The translations under genes and the position numbers were made by a program. The notes beneath the pieces were generated by a model that was given only the letters and a program-made list of their open reading frames with translations, made no database searches and was not told the origin of the DNA. A DNA stretch of 64,000 nt from Shewanella psychropiezotolerans (GTDB taxonomy: Bacteria; Pseudomonadota; Gammaproteobacteria; Enterobacterales; Shewanellaceae). Shown piece after piece: positions 1-8,634 of the stretch; within the stretch, counting starts at the first letter, position 1; each line of letters starts with the position of its first letter. Location: assembly GCF_007197555.1 (NCBI RefSeq), contig NZ_CP041614.1, positions 3,650,001-3,714,000 on the forward strand. The letters run 5' to 3'.

Positions 1-82
1 CCATAGCGATAACCAACATAAATGACAGGATCACCGCGTAACTGATTAGTAACTGTGTTCTAAACTTGAGGTTGATCAACAT
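1..82 (-). CDS. 5' fragment of a membrane sensor or chemoreceptor (runs off left edge)
   Basis: The minus strand opens with MLINLKFRTQ followed by a hydrophobic stretch (LLISYAVILSFMLVIAM). This is the usual beginning of a methyl-accepting chemotaxis protein or sensor kinase: short basic cytoplasmic start, then the first membrane helix. Only 27 residues are inside the window, so the domain composition cannot be read. The start overlaps the end of the small reading frame at 60-206, so the two may be translationally coupled. The family assignment is inference from the N-terminus only. Confidence 0.5.
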   Translation of the reverse strand, partial: MLINLKFRTQLLISYAVILSFMLVIAM

Positions 83-206
83 TACTCACTCCCAGGCCAA
101 TGCTCCGACAGCCTTTAAACATGGCCTCTTCATCGTTACCGAGAGGGAATTGAAGTTGTTCAACTATAGTGAATTCAATCTGTGATAGTGTTTGTATTTC
201 AGTCAT
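60..206 (-). CDS. Small 48-residue ORF overlapping the left-edge sensor
   Basis: The minus strand encodes a 48-residue frame beginning MTEIQTLSQIEF and ending VSNVDQPQV, too short to appear in standard ORF lists. Its 3' end overlaps the sensor start by 23 bases in another frame. The segment with an R-x-I-G-L-G-V-S-N-V-D-Q pattern faintly recalls the N-terminal part of RsbT/RsbW-type anti-sigma ATPases, which often sit beside sensor genes. The protein is far too short to be a complete one, so it could be a remnant, a frameshifted start, or chance. Confidence 0.25.
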   Translation of the reverse strand: MTEIQTLSQIEFTIVEQLQFPLGNDEEAMFKGCRSIGLGVSNVDQPQV

Positions 207-483
207 CCAGAGACCTATAACAATGCATTTTCAGCATGCTGATAGTGATATGACATCCTTTCTAATGCAGAGATGAAAGGATCCATGATGTATATCGGTA
301 ACTAAAAGCATAGTAAATAAAACTAAATTTTGGGCAGGAGCCAGACACTCGAGGCTGATACTCAGATCACCGAAGAGAATGCAAAGCATAGAAAGTGAGC
401 ATAAGAGAGGGATTAATGTAAAAATTTAACGTACTGAATGAGATAAAAAATGACACTTTCGGCTCATATTTTACCCGGGCAAG
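207..483. other. Intergenic, no gene seen
   Basis: This stretch lies between the 3' end of the yoaA-like gene and the leftward small ORF. No credible coding frame or strong hairpin was recognised. It presumably carries the promoter for the leftward genes. Confidence 0.4.
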
Positions 484-2418
484 CTATTTAATTTGTTGTA
501 AAAAATCCACCACCTTGTCCATGTCTCGAGTACGACTCATGGGAGGAAGGGAGTTCAAAAATGCCTCACCATACTCGCGGTTGACGATACGGTTATCACA
601 CAAGATCAATACTCCCTTGTCTCTTTCATCTCGGATCAGACGACCGACGCCTTGATTCAATGAAATAACCGCCTGAGGCAGAGAGATACTGGTGAAAGGG
701 TCTCGTCCATCCCGGGAGACATTCTCGGCTCTGGCTCTGTACAAGGTATCATTGGGTGACACGAATGGCAGTTTGTCTATGATGACACAACTGAGCAGTC
801 TGCCACGCACATCCACACCTTCCCAAAATGCGCCAGTTCCCAACAATACGGCGTTACCAAGTTGCCTGAACTTCTTCATCAGACTTTGTTTACTGCCTTG
901 GCCCTGAACTAACAAGGGATAATGAACACGGCTTTGAAGCCGAGCTGCCACGGCGTTCATCATACGATGGCTGGTAAACAAGATGAAGGTACGGCCTTTC
1001 GCCGCATTGATGGCCTTTACAGAGACATCGACTAACTCCCTCGCCGCCGCCTCATGATTGCTCACCTTAGACAGATGACGCGGCACACACAGCAAGGCAT
1101 TGGAACGATAATCGAAGGGGCTGTCTAAAATTATTTGCAGACTCTTGTCTATGCCCAGTCCCTTGGTAAACAGACTCAAGTCTCGGTTAATCTGTAGCGT
1201 CGCCGACGTAAATATCCAGCTTGTCTGAGCATCAAATAATTTCTCGCATTCCCTGGCGACATTGATTGGCGCAATACTCAGCGTCAGGTACCTGAAACCA
1301 TAGTCAATACTGTAAGCGGCTTGATTATTTTCACACTGAAAAAACACGCCCATCTTACTCGAGAAAGCCACCAATTTTTCAGTGCATTCATCGAGCGCTT
1401 CACTGCGGCCTATGTGCGCGAATAACAGGCTCTCCAACGCCTTCAACTCTTCAATGATTGCCCAGGAGGCCGATGCTATGTTTTTATTGCCCATCAACAG
1501 ACGCCAATCGGTCTCAAAAACATCATACATTTGTTGATGCCAGCCATTTAACCGGCTGATACAACGAGAGGTTAACTGCTCAATCTGAGCCGAGTCTCTC
1601 AGCTCAGTTCGATAGACTGCTAGGATCTGTCCCAATAAACTATCTAAGCTTCGAGTTGAAATTTGCTGACCAAAATAGGTCACTGCAATATCGGGTAACA
1701 GATGTGCTTCATCGAAGATCACGACATCTGAATCGGGCAATAACTCAGCAAAGCCAGTTTCTTTGAGGATCCTATCGGCGAAGAACAGGTGATGGTTCAC
1801 CACTATAATCTTAGCGTCCATGGCACGGACTCTAGCCTTACGGGTAAAACAGCTTTCATAGTGAGCGCACTTGTTTCCGGTACATTTATCCCGTTGACTG
1901 GCAATGAGCTGCAAAGCATCTGAATTTTCTGAAACTGAGGTCAAGCCCCCGAGATCGCCATCGCCGGTCTGTCCCGCCCACTGATTGATTCGTAGCAGGT
2001 CGTCTAATACCTTAGGCTCATGTGATTCACATGCCTCCAGCTGCTTATCTAATAACAGTTGGCACAAATAGTTACTGCGACCTTTAAGGAGCGCCAGTTT
2101 CGGAGCAAGGGTTAACATGTCGAGCAAGGCGGGAAGATCTTTGTAAAACAGCTGTTCCTGCAGATTTTTACTGCCTGTACTGACGATAATCTGTTTACCG
2201 CTTAACAAAGCAGGAATTAAATAAGCATAGGTTTTACCCACACCGGTTCCCGCTTCGACAACCAGATTACTTTTTCCATTAATAGCACAGCTGACCGCCG
2301 AGGCCATCTGCTTTTGCACGGTTCGAGCACTGTAACCCTTAATATGCCTGGCTAGCACGCCATCGGCATCGAAGGCTTGCTCACTGTCGATTGTCAGTCT
2401 GCTGCTCAAGGCGTTCAC
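484..2418 (-). CDS. yoaA: DinG-family ATP-dependent helicase YoaA
   Basis: A 644-residue XPD/DinG-type superfamily 2 helicase of normal YoaA length. Visible motifs are Walker A AGTGVGKT (residues 56-63), four cysteines placed as for a [4Fe-4S] cluster (C118, C178, C183, C189), VVNHH at about 206, the DEAH box at 235-238, and the late helicase motif GTGAFWEGVDVRG followed by QGVGRLIR. In this family the cluster is needed for helicase activity. E. coli YoaA works with the HolC subunit of the replicase in tolerance of replication-fork damage. The gene appears to be transcribed alone. YoaA is preferred over DinG on length and motif spacing. Confidence 0.9.
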   Translation of the reverse strand: MNALSSRLTIDSEQAFDADGVLARHIKGYSARTVQKQMASAVSCAINGKSNLVVEAGTGVGKTYAYLIPALLSGKQIIVSTGSKNLQEQLFYKDLPALLDMLTLAPKLALLKGRSNYLCQLLLDKQLEACESHEPKVLDDLLRINQWAGQTGDGDLGGLTSVSENSDALQLIASQRDKCTGNKCAHYESCFTRKARVRAMDAKIIVVNHHLFFADRILKETGFAELLPDSDVVIFDEAHLLPDIAVTYFGQQISTRSLDSLLGQILAVYRTELRDSAQIEQLTSRCISRLNGWHQQMYDVFETDWRLLMGNKNIASASWAIIEELKALESLLFAHIGRSEALDECTEKLVAFSSKMGVFFQCENNQAAYSIDYGFRYLTLSIAPINVARECEKLFDAQTSWIFTSATLQINRDLSLFTKGLGIDKSLQIILDSPFDYRSNALLCVPRHLSKVSNHEAAARELVDVSVKAINAAKGRTFILFTSHRMMNAVAARLQSRVHYPLLVQGQGSKQSLMKKFRQLGNAVLLGTGAFWEGVDVRGRLLSCVIIDKLPFVSPNDTLYRARAENVSRDGRDPFTSISLPQAVISLNQGVGRLIRDERDKGVLILCDNRIVNREYGEAFLNSLPPMSRTRDMDKVVDFLQQIK

Positions 2419-2602
2419 TTATTGGGCTATAAAATTAGAAATCATCATTAATCAGGCATTATCCTTGTTTATGACAAGGCATCAAGGCTAAGAACATAAA
2501 TTTAAGTGAGAATGAAGAAAGAAAACCTTGAAGTGATATGTTGGAAAGCTAGGCCCTTCGAGACCATTATATGGGTATCGAAGCGCATTGTATTCTTTGG
2601 TT

Positions 2603-2628
2603 ATACCGATTGGTATTATACCAATGAT
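2603..2628. repeat. Short intergenic palindromic repeat (TATACCNATTGGTATTATACC type)
   Basis: The sequence TATACCGATTGGTATTATA lies just after the HD-GYP gene on the minus strand. A related form (GGTATTATACCCATCGGTAT) occurs near 34805. Short AT-rich palindromes of this kind are common between Shewanella genes. This one may act as a weak terminator. Confidence 0.4.
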
Positions 2629-2629
2629 A

Positions 2630-3850
2630 TTAGTCGATAAAAGCCGCCTTAAAGAAGCCCACTAAATTCAAACTAAACTCCTCTGGCTTGATGCAACGAT
2701 CAATCTGGTCTTTGTATTTTGACTTGCTCAAGTCTATCTCCTCCATGGCAACGGCTTGTTTCAATCTAGCATTGTAAAAAATACGAACACAAGGATTCAA
2801 TGGCTTACTTTTATTCAGCCTACTGATTAAGCCAATTTTACCACTATTAAGACAGACTAGCGTCCCCACAGGATAGACGCCCAAGCATTGAATAAATTGC
2901 TCAACCAGCGCCTCATCATAACAAGCGGGTGACTCCATAATCAGATTTTTGAACGCAGTGATCGGATGCATACCCTGTTTATAGACACGCTCCGCAGTCA
3001 TAGCATCATAGCTATCAATAATGGCGATCATTAGCCCATATTCAGATATCTCATCTCCCTCTAATTCATGTGGATAGCCGGTACCATCTATACGCTCGTG
3101 ATGCTCTCTGACCATGCTGATGGCTATTTCTGAGATCTCGGGAGTCTCTTCCAGTACTCTGAGCCCTAATAGCACATGCTCTTGCATCACCTCATATTCT
3201 ACCCGGGTAAATTTCCCCGGCTTGTTAAGAATCTCATCTGGCACTAATACTTTACCGATATCGTGGAGAAATGCGCCTAAGGCCAACTCCTCAATTGTTG
3301 ATTTATCGAAACCTAAATGTTTGGCAAAAATGGTCATCAAGATACTGACGTTTAGTGAGTGCTCAACCAGATACTCATCTTTAATCCGCAGCCGCGACAT
3401 ACAAGATAAGGCATCCTGGTTTCTAAATATCGAATCGACCATGGCATTAGTGATCTCCTGCACCTCTTCGACATCGATCACTTTACCCTCAATGATTGAA
3501 GCTAACATTTTGTGCTGCAATGCTTTGGCATTTTTGTATAGTTTATTGGCTTGCTTCATCTCTTGTTCGAGTGAAACCTTAGGCTCATCCTTGGGCTTAT
3601 CTGAACTGAGCTCGGGCAACACCTTATCAATCTGCTCTGTCTTTTTCTCTTTGACCGGGTCGACACAAACTCGCTTGACTCCAGATTTAACCAGCTTGTT
3701 AACTCCTTCATCATTGAGGATATAGCCTTCAGATTTGATGCTCAACTTCTTATTATCAGTGGAAATAGAGACCACATACATGCCCGGCTTTAACTCGTCG
3801 ATAGGAATGTCGTTAAATGCGTTTGAGCTCGTTTTATGCTTAGTTCCCAT
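2630..3850 (-). CDS. HD-GYP domain protein, probable c-di-GMP phosphodiesterase
   Basis: A 406-residue cytoplasmic protein. The N-terminal part (about 13-60, IPIDELKPGMYVVSIS) matches the DUF3391 domain that usually precedes HD-GYP domains. A charged linker follows, then the HD-GYP core: HSLNVSILM, HDIGKVLVPDEILNKPGKFT and the diagnostic HHERIDGTGYP (around residue 250). Members with the complete HD and GYP signatures hydrolyse cyclic di-GMP. Both signatures are intact here, so activity is expected but not shown. No membrane segment or receiver domain is present. It is monocistronic, with about 240 bp to the next gene. Confidence 0.88.
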   Translation of the reverse strand: MGTKHKTSSNAFNDIPIDELKPGMYVVSISTDNKKLSIKSEGYILNDEGVNKLVKSGVKRVCVDPVKEKKTEQIDKVLPELSSDKPKDEPKVSLEQEMKQANKLYKNAKALQHKMLASIIEGKVIDVEEVQEITNAMVDSIFRNQDALSCMSRLRIKDEYLVEHSLNVSILMTIFAKHLGFDKSTIEELALGAFLHDIGKVLVPDEILNKPGKFTRVEYEVMQEHVLLGLRVLEETPEISEIAISMVREHHERIDGTGYPHELEGDEISEYGLMIAIIDSYDAMTAERVYKQGMHPITAFKNLIMESPACYDEALVEQFIQCLGVYPVGTLVCLNSGKIGLISRLNKSKPLNPCVRIFYNARLKQAVAMEEIDLSKSKYKDQIDRCIKPEEFSLNLVGFFKAAFID

Positions 3851-4051
3851 CGTCTCATCAACCTCGATATTCAGCTATTGATAACATTGACTAACTTGTA
3901 AGCCACTGATGGTGGATATCAGAACACTAAGGTGACGACATGAGCCAAGCTAGTTTAAAAAGTATAGTCATCAACGGCGGGAATGAAGAGCATTTTATCA
4001 TTAGCCCGATAGAGAAGTAGAGATTGAGAAAAGGTTAAATTTTTGATTAAT

Positions 4052-4071
4052 AAAAAGCCCCAAAACGGGGC
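4052..4071 (-). terminator. Intrinsic terminator after the YheO-like regulator
   Basis: Read on the minus strand, GCCCC-GTTTT-GGGGC is followed by a run of T. It lies about 20 bp past the stop codon of the YheO-like gene and probably ends the ridA-cyuA-regulator unit. Confidence 0.75.
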
Positions 4072-4090
4072 CCAAGAAGCTTAGATCATA

Positions 4091-4738
4091 TTATGCAGAT
4101 TTTAACTCCCTCAGATAACGGTAGATGGTATGTATAGAGATGTCTAATCCCTTAGCCGCGATCTGAGCACTGTCTTTTAGATTGAAGATACCGAGTTCAT
4201 TGAGTCGTATCACTATCTCACGGTTTTTCTTCGATGGTGAAAGACTATTGTCAGCCATGACTTGAGCGCGCACACTTTCGATAGAAGTTTGCATCATCTC
4301 ATCATTACTGCGCGCAAATGTCTCGGGAGAGAAGCTAGTGTCGGCCTGTGGTACTAAGCCCGGGAACAAGGTGGCCATCACGGACTGAAACGGTGCATCA
4401 AGGTTTGAATTAATACACAATAAGCCGATAGCATCATTCTGGGCATTACGAATAACGATAGTAATGGATCTTAATGTTTTACCGTCCGGACTCTTAGTCA
4501 GGTAAGAATCAGAGATATCCTGACCAGCATTGAGCTTCATCAGCGCCAGATTAGTGATAGGTGCCCCCACCGAGCGCCCTGTGATATGGCCATTGGCTAT
4601 CTTGGTGATAGATGGGTTGCTGGCATCTAAACTGTGAATTAATACCTCGGTATGCTCACCATACATGGCGGCAATACCATCGACGATGTTTTCACTGGCC
4701 CTCAATATGGCGTAGTCTGTTTCACTTAACTCTTGCAC
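4091..4738 (-). CDS. YheO-type transcriptional regulator (PAS_6 plus HTH_22)
   Basis: A 215-residue protein. The N-terminal two thirds match the YheO/PAS-like sensor domain (YGEHTEVLIHSLDASNPSITKI, then GLLCINSNLDAPF). The C-terminal 60 residues match its DNA-binding helix-turn-helix (IVIRLNELGIFNLKDSAQIAAKGLDISIHTIYRYLREL). Relatives include DauR, a repressor of D-arginine catabolism. The gene follows the cysteine desulfidase by 69 bp on the same strand, so it probably controls that cluster, sensing cysteine or a related amino acid. The effector and operator are inferred; no operator repeat was identified. Confidence 0.85.
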   Translation of the reverse strand: MQELSETDYAILRASENIVDGIAAMYGEHTEVLIHSLDASNPSITKIANGHITGRSVGAPITNLALMKLNAGQDISDSYLTKSPDGKTLRSITIVIRNAQNDAIGLLCINSNLDAPFQSVMATLFPGLVPQADTSFSPETFARSNDEMMQTSIESVRAQVMADNSLSPSKKNREIVIRLNELGIFNLKDSAQIAAKGLDISIHTIYRYLRELKSA

Positions 4739-4807
4739 TCACCGTCTCCCTGAATATAAACCACCGATACTTTTCAAATCGGCGGTATATGGTCTGCTTG
4801 TTACATA

Positions 4808-6082
4808 TTATGCCGACATTATATCAATGATTGTAGTATCTGTGGAGCCCATACCTTGGGTAACTAACTGACCAATATTGCGTATTGTGTGTTCCACATC
4901 CTCTGCAACTATGCCTTGAGCTTGAGCCGCTGTGCTCTGGATAGCCAACATAAAGGCATTAACTGCGCTGCCAGTTGAGGTTTTCACCTTCATGGCGCAG
5001 GTTGATTTGGCCCCATCACATACCATGCCGGAGCAATCACTCAAAACATTTTGAATCGCGAAACATGACTGCTGATAGCTGCCGCCTGCAAGGTACACCA
5101 TAGCCATGGCGGCCGCAGCACTGGTCACTGTGTTGCCGCAAAATGCCGACAGGGGCGGATAATGGGACTTAATATAAATGGCTCCAAGATGACTCAGGAT
5201 CAGAGCCCTGGCGAGTAATTCGTCATTTGCCTGATAATGCTTCGCCGTGATGACTAACGGTAAGGTCGCCGCAATCCCCTGATTACCACTGCCATAGTTG
5301 CTCATGGCCGGCAGACTGGCGCCTCCCATCCTGGCATCGGATGCCGCCGCCGTTTGCATAAGAATATTATTAGAGAAATCCGCCGACATGAAACCTGCCT
5401 GAATGCTCTTCTCTATGGTTCGCCCGACTTGCAGGCCATATTCATTTTTCAGACCTTCGGCGGCGAGTTTAGTATTTAACTCAGCAGACTCGAGAATAAA
5501 ACGAATATCTTCAAAATTAACTTGAGTGGCGTAGGCGTAAATCCCTTCAATACTGATATCTACACCCTCACAGATCCCAGCCGTCGAGCATGTCGCGCTC
5601 ACAGCTTTAGCAAACACGATCTCTCCATTGAGGCTTTTCTCTATGATTTGAGTATGGCCACCGGATATCTCAACGCTAGCCACATCGTCGCCACTCGTAA
5701 CGCTGACATGGCAATAGATAAATTCATCAGTTTTAGTGCGACTCACAGAGACATTGCCGGCATCAATTAAGGCCTGAGCGTCCTCGACCTGATCAGGTTC
5801 AATAGATGCCAGCACTTCAAGGCCAGCCTCGGCGTTACCGCCGATGGCACCGACTGCGGCTGCGATGGCGAGTCCAATCTTGCCAGTACCAGGTACAAAT
5901 ACCCCCATGGAGTTTTTATACAGATTATCGGACACCTTAACAGAGATGCTCTCAGGCTTGGATGCCAACATCGACGCTGCCACGGCTGATGCATAGGCGG
6001 CGCAAATAGGCTCGGTGCAGCCAAGTGCAGGCTTGACGACGGCGTTAAGAATATCTTGATATTGCTGCCATTGATGTTTCAT
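4808..6082 (-). CDS. cyuA: L-cysteine desulfidase, CyuA/YhaM (UPF0597) family
   Basis: A 424-residue enzyme of the UPF0597 / serine dehydratase alpha-like family. It carries the N-terminal [14 protein letters not shown] signature and the C-terminal cysteine cluster [18 protein letters not shown], whose cysteines hold an oxygen-sensitive Fe-S cluster in characterised members. The reaction is cysteine to pyruvate, sulfide and ammonia, passing through 2-aminoacrylate. A RidA-family deaminase lies directly upstream and a YheO regulator downstream, which fits a cysteine-degradation unit. No cysteine importer of the cyuP type is adjacent. The symbol follows E. coli usage and rests on sequence resemblance. 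Confidence 0.85.
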   Translation of the reverse strand: MKHQWQQYQDILNAVVKPALGCTEPICAAYASAVAASMLASKPESISVKVSDNLYKNSMGVFVPGTGKIGLAIAAAVGAIGGNAEAGLEVLASIEPDQVEDAQALIDAGNVSVSRTKTDEFIYCHVSVTSGDDVASVEISGGHTQIIEKSLNGEIVFAKAVSATCSTAGICEGVDISIEGIYAYATQVNFEDIRFILESAELNTKLAAEGLKNEYGLQVGRTIEKSIQAGFMSADFSNNILMQTAAASDARMGGASLPAMSNYGSGNQGIAATLPLVITAKHYQANDELLARALILSHLGAIYIKSHYPPLSAFCGNTVTSAAAAMAMVYLAGGSYQQSCFAIQNVLSDCSGMVCDGAKSTCAMKVKTSTGSAVNAFMLAIQSTAAQAQGIVAEDVEHTIRNIGQLVTQGMGSTDTTIIDIMSA

Positions 6083-6215
6083 AAAATCCCCTAATACTCA
6101 GTATGTAATGGCAAACAGTCATTTGAGATAATCCTATTCCTCAAGGCTATTTGCACTCATTTTTCTAATGCAACTATTTAATATGTGATTTTTGCTAAGT
6201 GTTACGTACTAAGTT

Positions 6216-6596
6216 CTATTTGCTAAAAGCGATCGCTTCGATCTCAACCTTCACACCGAGAGGTAAGTCTTTCACGGCGAAACAGCTTCTAGCAGGACAA
6301 TCTGTTTTAAAAAACTCTTGGTAAACCTGATTGAACGCGGCGAAGTCTGTTATATCCGCAAGGTAACAGGTGGTCTTCAATACTGTGTCTAACTCCCCTC
6401 CTCCGGCCTGTAGCACAGATTTAAGGTTCTCCAGTGACTGACGGGATTGAGCTGTTATGCCACCCTCGACGACACCACCGCTTTGTTTACACACGGGTAA
6501 CTGACCCGAGGTGAAGATGAGGTTGCCATAGGCATTAGCATGTGAGTATGGGCCGATGGCTTCGGGCGCTCTGTCTGATGTGATGATCTTCTTCAT
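6216..6596 (-). CDS. RidA/YjgF family enamine/imine deaminase
   Basis: A 126-residue RidA-family protein of normal length with AIGPYSHANAYGNLIFTSGQLP near the start and the C-terminal PARSCFAVKDLPLGVKVEIEAIA signature, which includes the arginine that binds the substrate carboxylate. RidA proteins hydrolyse 2-aminoacrylate and similar reactive enamines before they damage PLP enzymes. The position 133 bp upstream of a cysteine desulfidase, an enzyme that releases 2-aminoacrylate, suggests a dedicated paralogue for this pathway rather than the housekeeping copy. That assignment of role is inference from context. Confidence 0.9.
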   Translation of the reverse strand: MKKIITSDRAPEAIGPYSHANAYGNLIFTSGQLPVCKQSGGVVEGGITAQSRQSLENLKSVLQAGGGELDTVLKTTCYLADITDFAAFNQVYQEFFKTDCPARSCFAVKDLPLGVKVEIEAIAFSK

Positions 6597-6887
6597 GATT
6601 AATCCTGATTATTTAACTTGAAACAAGCATAAATCCTCAACTATACTTGCGCAAGTGTTTTTGCGGATTATTTATTGCATTAGTATGTAGCATCCCATAA
6701 AAACAACCAAATCATAACTAAAACCCACTTATACAGGGATTGTGACTACTAGCCTTCACTATTATTAGTAAAGATCCATAACCTGATCAACATCAAATTT
6801 ATTTGATTTTTTTGAAACTATTTATTGATAAATGGAATTTAGTCAAATATATTTGCAACAAGACAACCAAATGACTTAAGGTCAAAC

Positions 6888-7631
6888 ATGAACAAACTCA
6901 TCAAAGCTGGTTTGAAAGCGATATTCCCCCTATGTATAGGCGCCTTTCCTTTTTCCTTTATTGTCGGGGCCATCAGTATTAATGCGGGCATGACACTGGG
7001 GCAGAGCACATTCTGGTCTCTGACGGTATTTGCGGGATCGTCCCAAATGGTAGCGCTTGGCTTGATTCAATCATCGGCAAGCATCCTAGTCATCATGATC
7101 ACCACCTTTATCATCAACCTGAGGCACTTGCTTTATAGCGCATCTTTGTCAGAACATATCAAAGATTATCCACTGCACATTCGTGCCTTAATGGCCTATG
7201 GGCTCACGGACGAAGTTTATGCAGCCACTATAGGTGAGGTAAAACAAGAAAAAGCTGGCAGGCACTGGTTCTATCTTGCCGCCATGATGGGGTTCTGGAT
7301 GAATTGGGTATTTGCAAACTTTCTCGGCGCTTTAGTCGGATCCTCCTTCCCTGAAATAGCCCATTACGGCCTTGATTTCGCCATGGTAGCGGCATTTATT
7401 GCCATCGTTATCCCCCAAGTCAAGAGTCGCGAGTGCATCGTCGCCGCCATCGTGGCTAGTGTGACAGGCATCTTGCTCTCAGGGCTTCCCTACTCTTTAG
7501 GATTAGTCGTCGCAGCTATCACAGGTGTGTACGCTGGTTATAGAATGGACCTTTCCAGTGAGAAAATGTCCGCCGAAGCACAAGAAACAAACCCCATAAA
7601 CGCCCTTCCCGCAACTCACAGTGAGACATAA
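6888..7631 (+). CDS. azlC: AzlC family branched-chain amino acid exporter, large subunit
   Basis: A 247-residue integral membrane protein with about six predicted helices. The N-terminal AIFPLCIGAFPFSFIVGAI and the motif FAGSSQMVALGLI, followed by TTFIINLRHLLYSASL, are the AzlC/YgaZ signature. With AzlD it forms a two-component inner-membrane exporter of branched-chain or related amino acids. The gene diverges from the ridA-cyuA cluster across 290 bp, so the two units may share control. Its stop codon lies 4 bp before the azlD start. The substrate cannot be read from sequence. Confidence 0.87.
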   Translation: MNKLIKAGLKAIFPLCIGAFPFSFIVGAISINAGMTLGQSTFWSLTVFAGSSQMVALGLIQSSASILVIMITTFIINLRHLLYSASLSEHIKDYPLHIRALMAYGLTDEVYAATIGEVKQEKAGRHWFYLAAMMGFWMNWVFANFLGALVGSSFPEIAHYGLDFAMVAAFIAIVIPQVKSRECIVAAIVASVTGILLSGLPYSLGLVVAAITGVYAGYRMDLSSEKMSAEAQETNPINALPATHSET

Positions 7632-7635
7632 GACT

Positions 7636-7980
7636 ATGGAACACCTACACACTCAACTAGACATGAACAGCTTCTTACTCATCACCTTGGTTATGGTACT
7701 GGCAACCTTTATCATACGTTTCTCGGTAATCTGCATGGCAGGGTCATTTGAGATGCCTCAGAGACTCAAGAAGACCCTAAGATTTGTGCCAGTCACTGTA
7801 CTGCCGGCTATTATCGCGATAGAGATCTTGGGCTCAGGCTCTGATATGGAGTTTAATTTGCATAACCCTAAGGTACTGGCCGCCATCGTCTGCACCTTAG
7901 TGAGCCTACGTTTTAATTTAATCTGGGTTGTGATGAGTGGTATCGTCTCCTTACTCTTATTCAAGCACTTCTTATGTTAA
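7636..7980 (+). CDS. azlD: AzlD family exporter, small subunit
   Basis: A 114-residue membrane protein with four hydrophobic segments. The pattern ATFIIRFSVICMAG and LKKTLRFVPVTVLPAIIAIEIL is typical of AzlD/YgaH. The start chosen is the ATG at 7636, four bases past the azlC stop. An in-frame GTG at 7621 would overlap azlC and has no better ribosome site, and a further ATG exists at 7663. It pairs with AzlC and has no known function alone. A strong hairpin follows the gene. Confidence 0.85.
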   Translation: MEHLHTQLDMNSFLLITLVMVLATFIIRFSVICMAGSFEMPQRLKKTLRFVPVTVLPAIIAIEILGSGSDMEFNLHNPKVLAAIVCTLVSLRFNLIWVVMSGIVSLLLFKHFLC

Positions 7981-7990
7981 TTCAGATAAA

Positions 7991-8034
7991 TACAGCCCTT
8001 CTCCCGACAAATTCATATTGAGAGAAGGGCTGTA
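7991..8034 (+). terminator. Hairpin after azlCD
   Basis: Perfect 13-bp arms (TACAGCCCTTCTC and its complement, 7991-8003 and 8022-8034) with an 18-base loop lie 11 bp after the azlD stop. The T tract is weak, so it may also act as a processing or attenuating structure. Confidence 0.6.
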
Positions 8035-8394
8035 CTGTTACGTCAATTTCAATAAATGGCCAATGCCAAGAGTTAGTCTCTACTGAGAATCTTCAACGAA
8101 ACTCGACACCGAAAGCTTAGCAAAAGATCCAGTTCTCCAGGTAAGAGTAACCCCTTAAAAAAACCAAACAATCCGTATAGCATTCTGCCTTAATGGCTGT
8201 TCTAAATACAAAACAGGCTATCTTCAGCCTAACGAGCTTACTTAATCCTATAACTTATGCTTGAAGAATATTCATACGCCACAATTAGTGGTTGCAATCA
8301 TTTACGAAAATGTTTAGTTTAAATATCAACGCAGGCAAGTAAGCTTGTGAACTAATTTAGAGTCATCAGACTCAATCAAGAAAGAGACAAAATT
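8035..8394 (+). promoter_or_regulatory. his operon 5' region with candidate promoter
   Basis: This 360-bp stretch has no gene. A possible sigma-70 promoter is TTGCAA (8292-8297), a 17-bp spacer, then TAGTTT (8315-8320), which would start transcription about 70 bp before the leader peptide. The -10 element is poor, so the placement is tentative. Confidence 0.35.
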
Positions 8395-8442
8395 ATGATA
8401 CAGCTTCTGAACACTATTCATCGTCACCATCATATGCGGTAG
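8395..8442 (+). CDS. hisL: his operon leader peptide
   Basis: A 15-codon frame, MIQLLNTIHRHHHMR, ends in TAG immediately before a set of competing hairpins. Four of its residues are histidine, clustered at positions 9 and 11-13. Ribosome stalling at these codons when charged histidyl-tRNA is scarce is the classic signal for antitermination in enteric his operons, where the peptide carries seven consecutive histidines. Here the histidine run is shorter and interrupted by one arginine. No Shine-Dalgarno sequence is obvious beyond AAAGAGA. It is too short for ordinary gene finders and was found by reading upstream of hisG. Confidence 0.88.
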   Translation: MIQLLNTIHRHHHMR

Positions 8443-8540
8443 CCTTCGGAAGCTCACTGCCGAAGGACTATTTCCTTCCGGCGGTTGATTCAAGAATATC
8501 AAGAACCCCTGGAAGGAATTCCGGGGGTTTTTCGTTTTAG
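8443..8540 (+). terminator. his attenuator: pause hairpin, antiterminator and terminator
   Basis: Three pairings can be drawn. A pause hairpin CCTTCGG (8443-8449) pairs with CCGAAGG (8460-8466). A terminator stem AACCCCTGGAA (8504-8514) pairs with TTCCGGGGGTT (8519-8529) and is followed by TTTTCGTTTT. An antiterminator can form because TTCCTTCC (8472-8479) is exactly complementary to GGAAGGAA (8511-8518), which overlaps the terminator stem. The structures are mutually exclusive, as expected for transcription attenuation coupled to hisL translation. Confidence 0.85.
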
Positions 8541-8634
8541 AGTTTTTGTTATTAGTCAGCTGATTTATAAAGATAAAAATCAGCTAAAACAGAATTAAAC
8601 AAGATATTAGAATCAACTTAATAGGAAATACATC

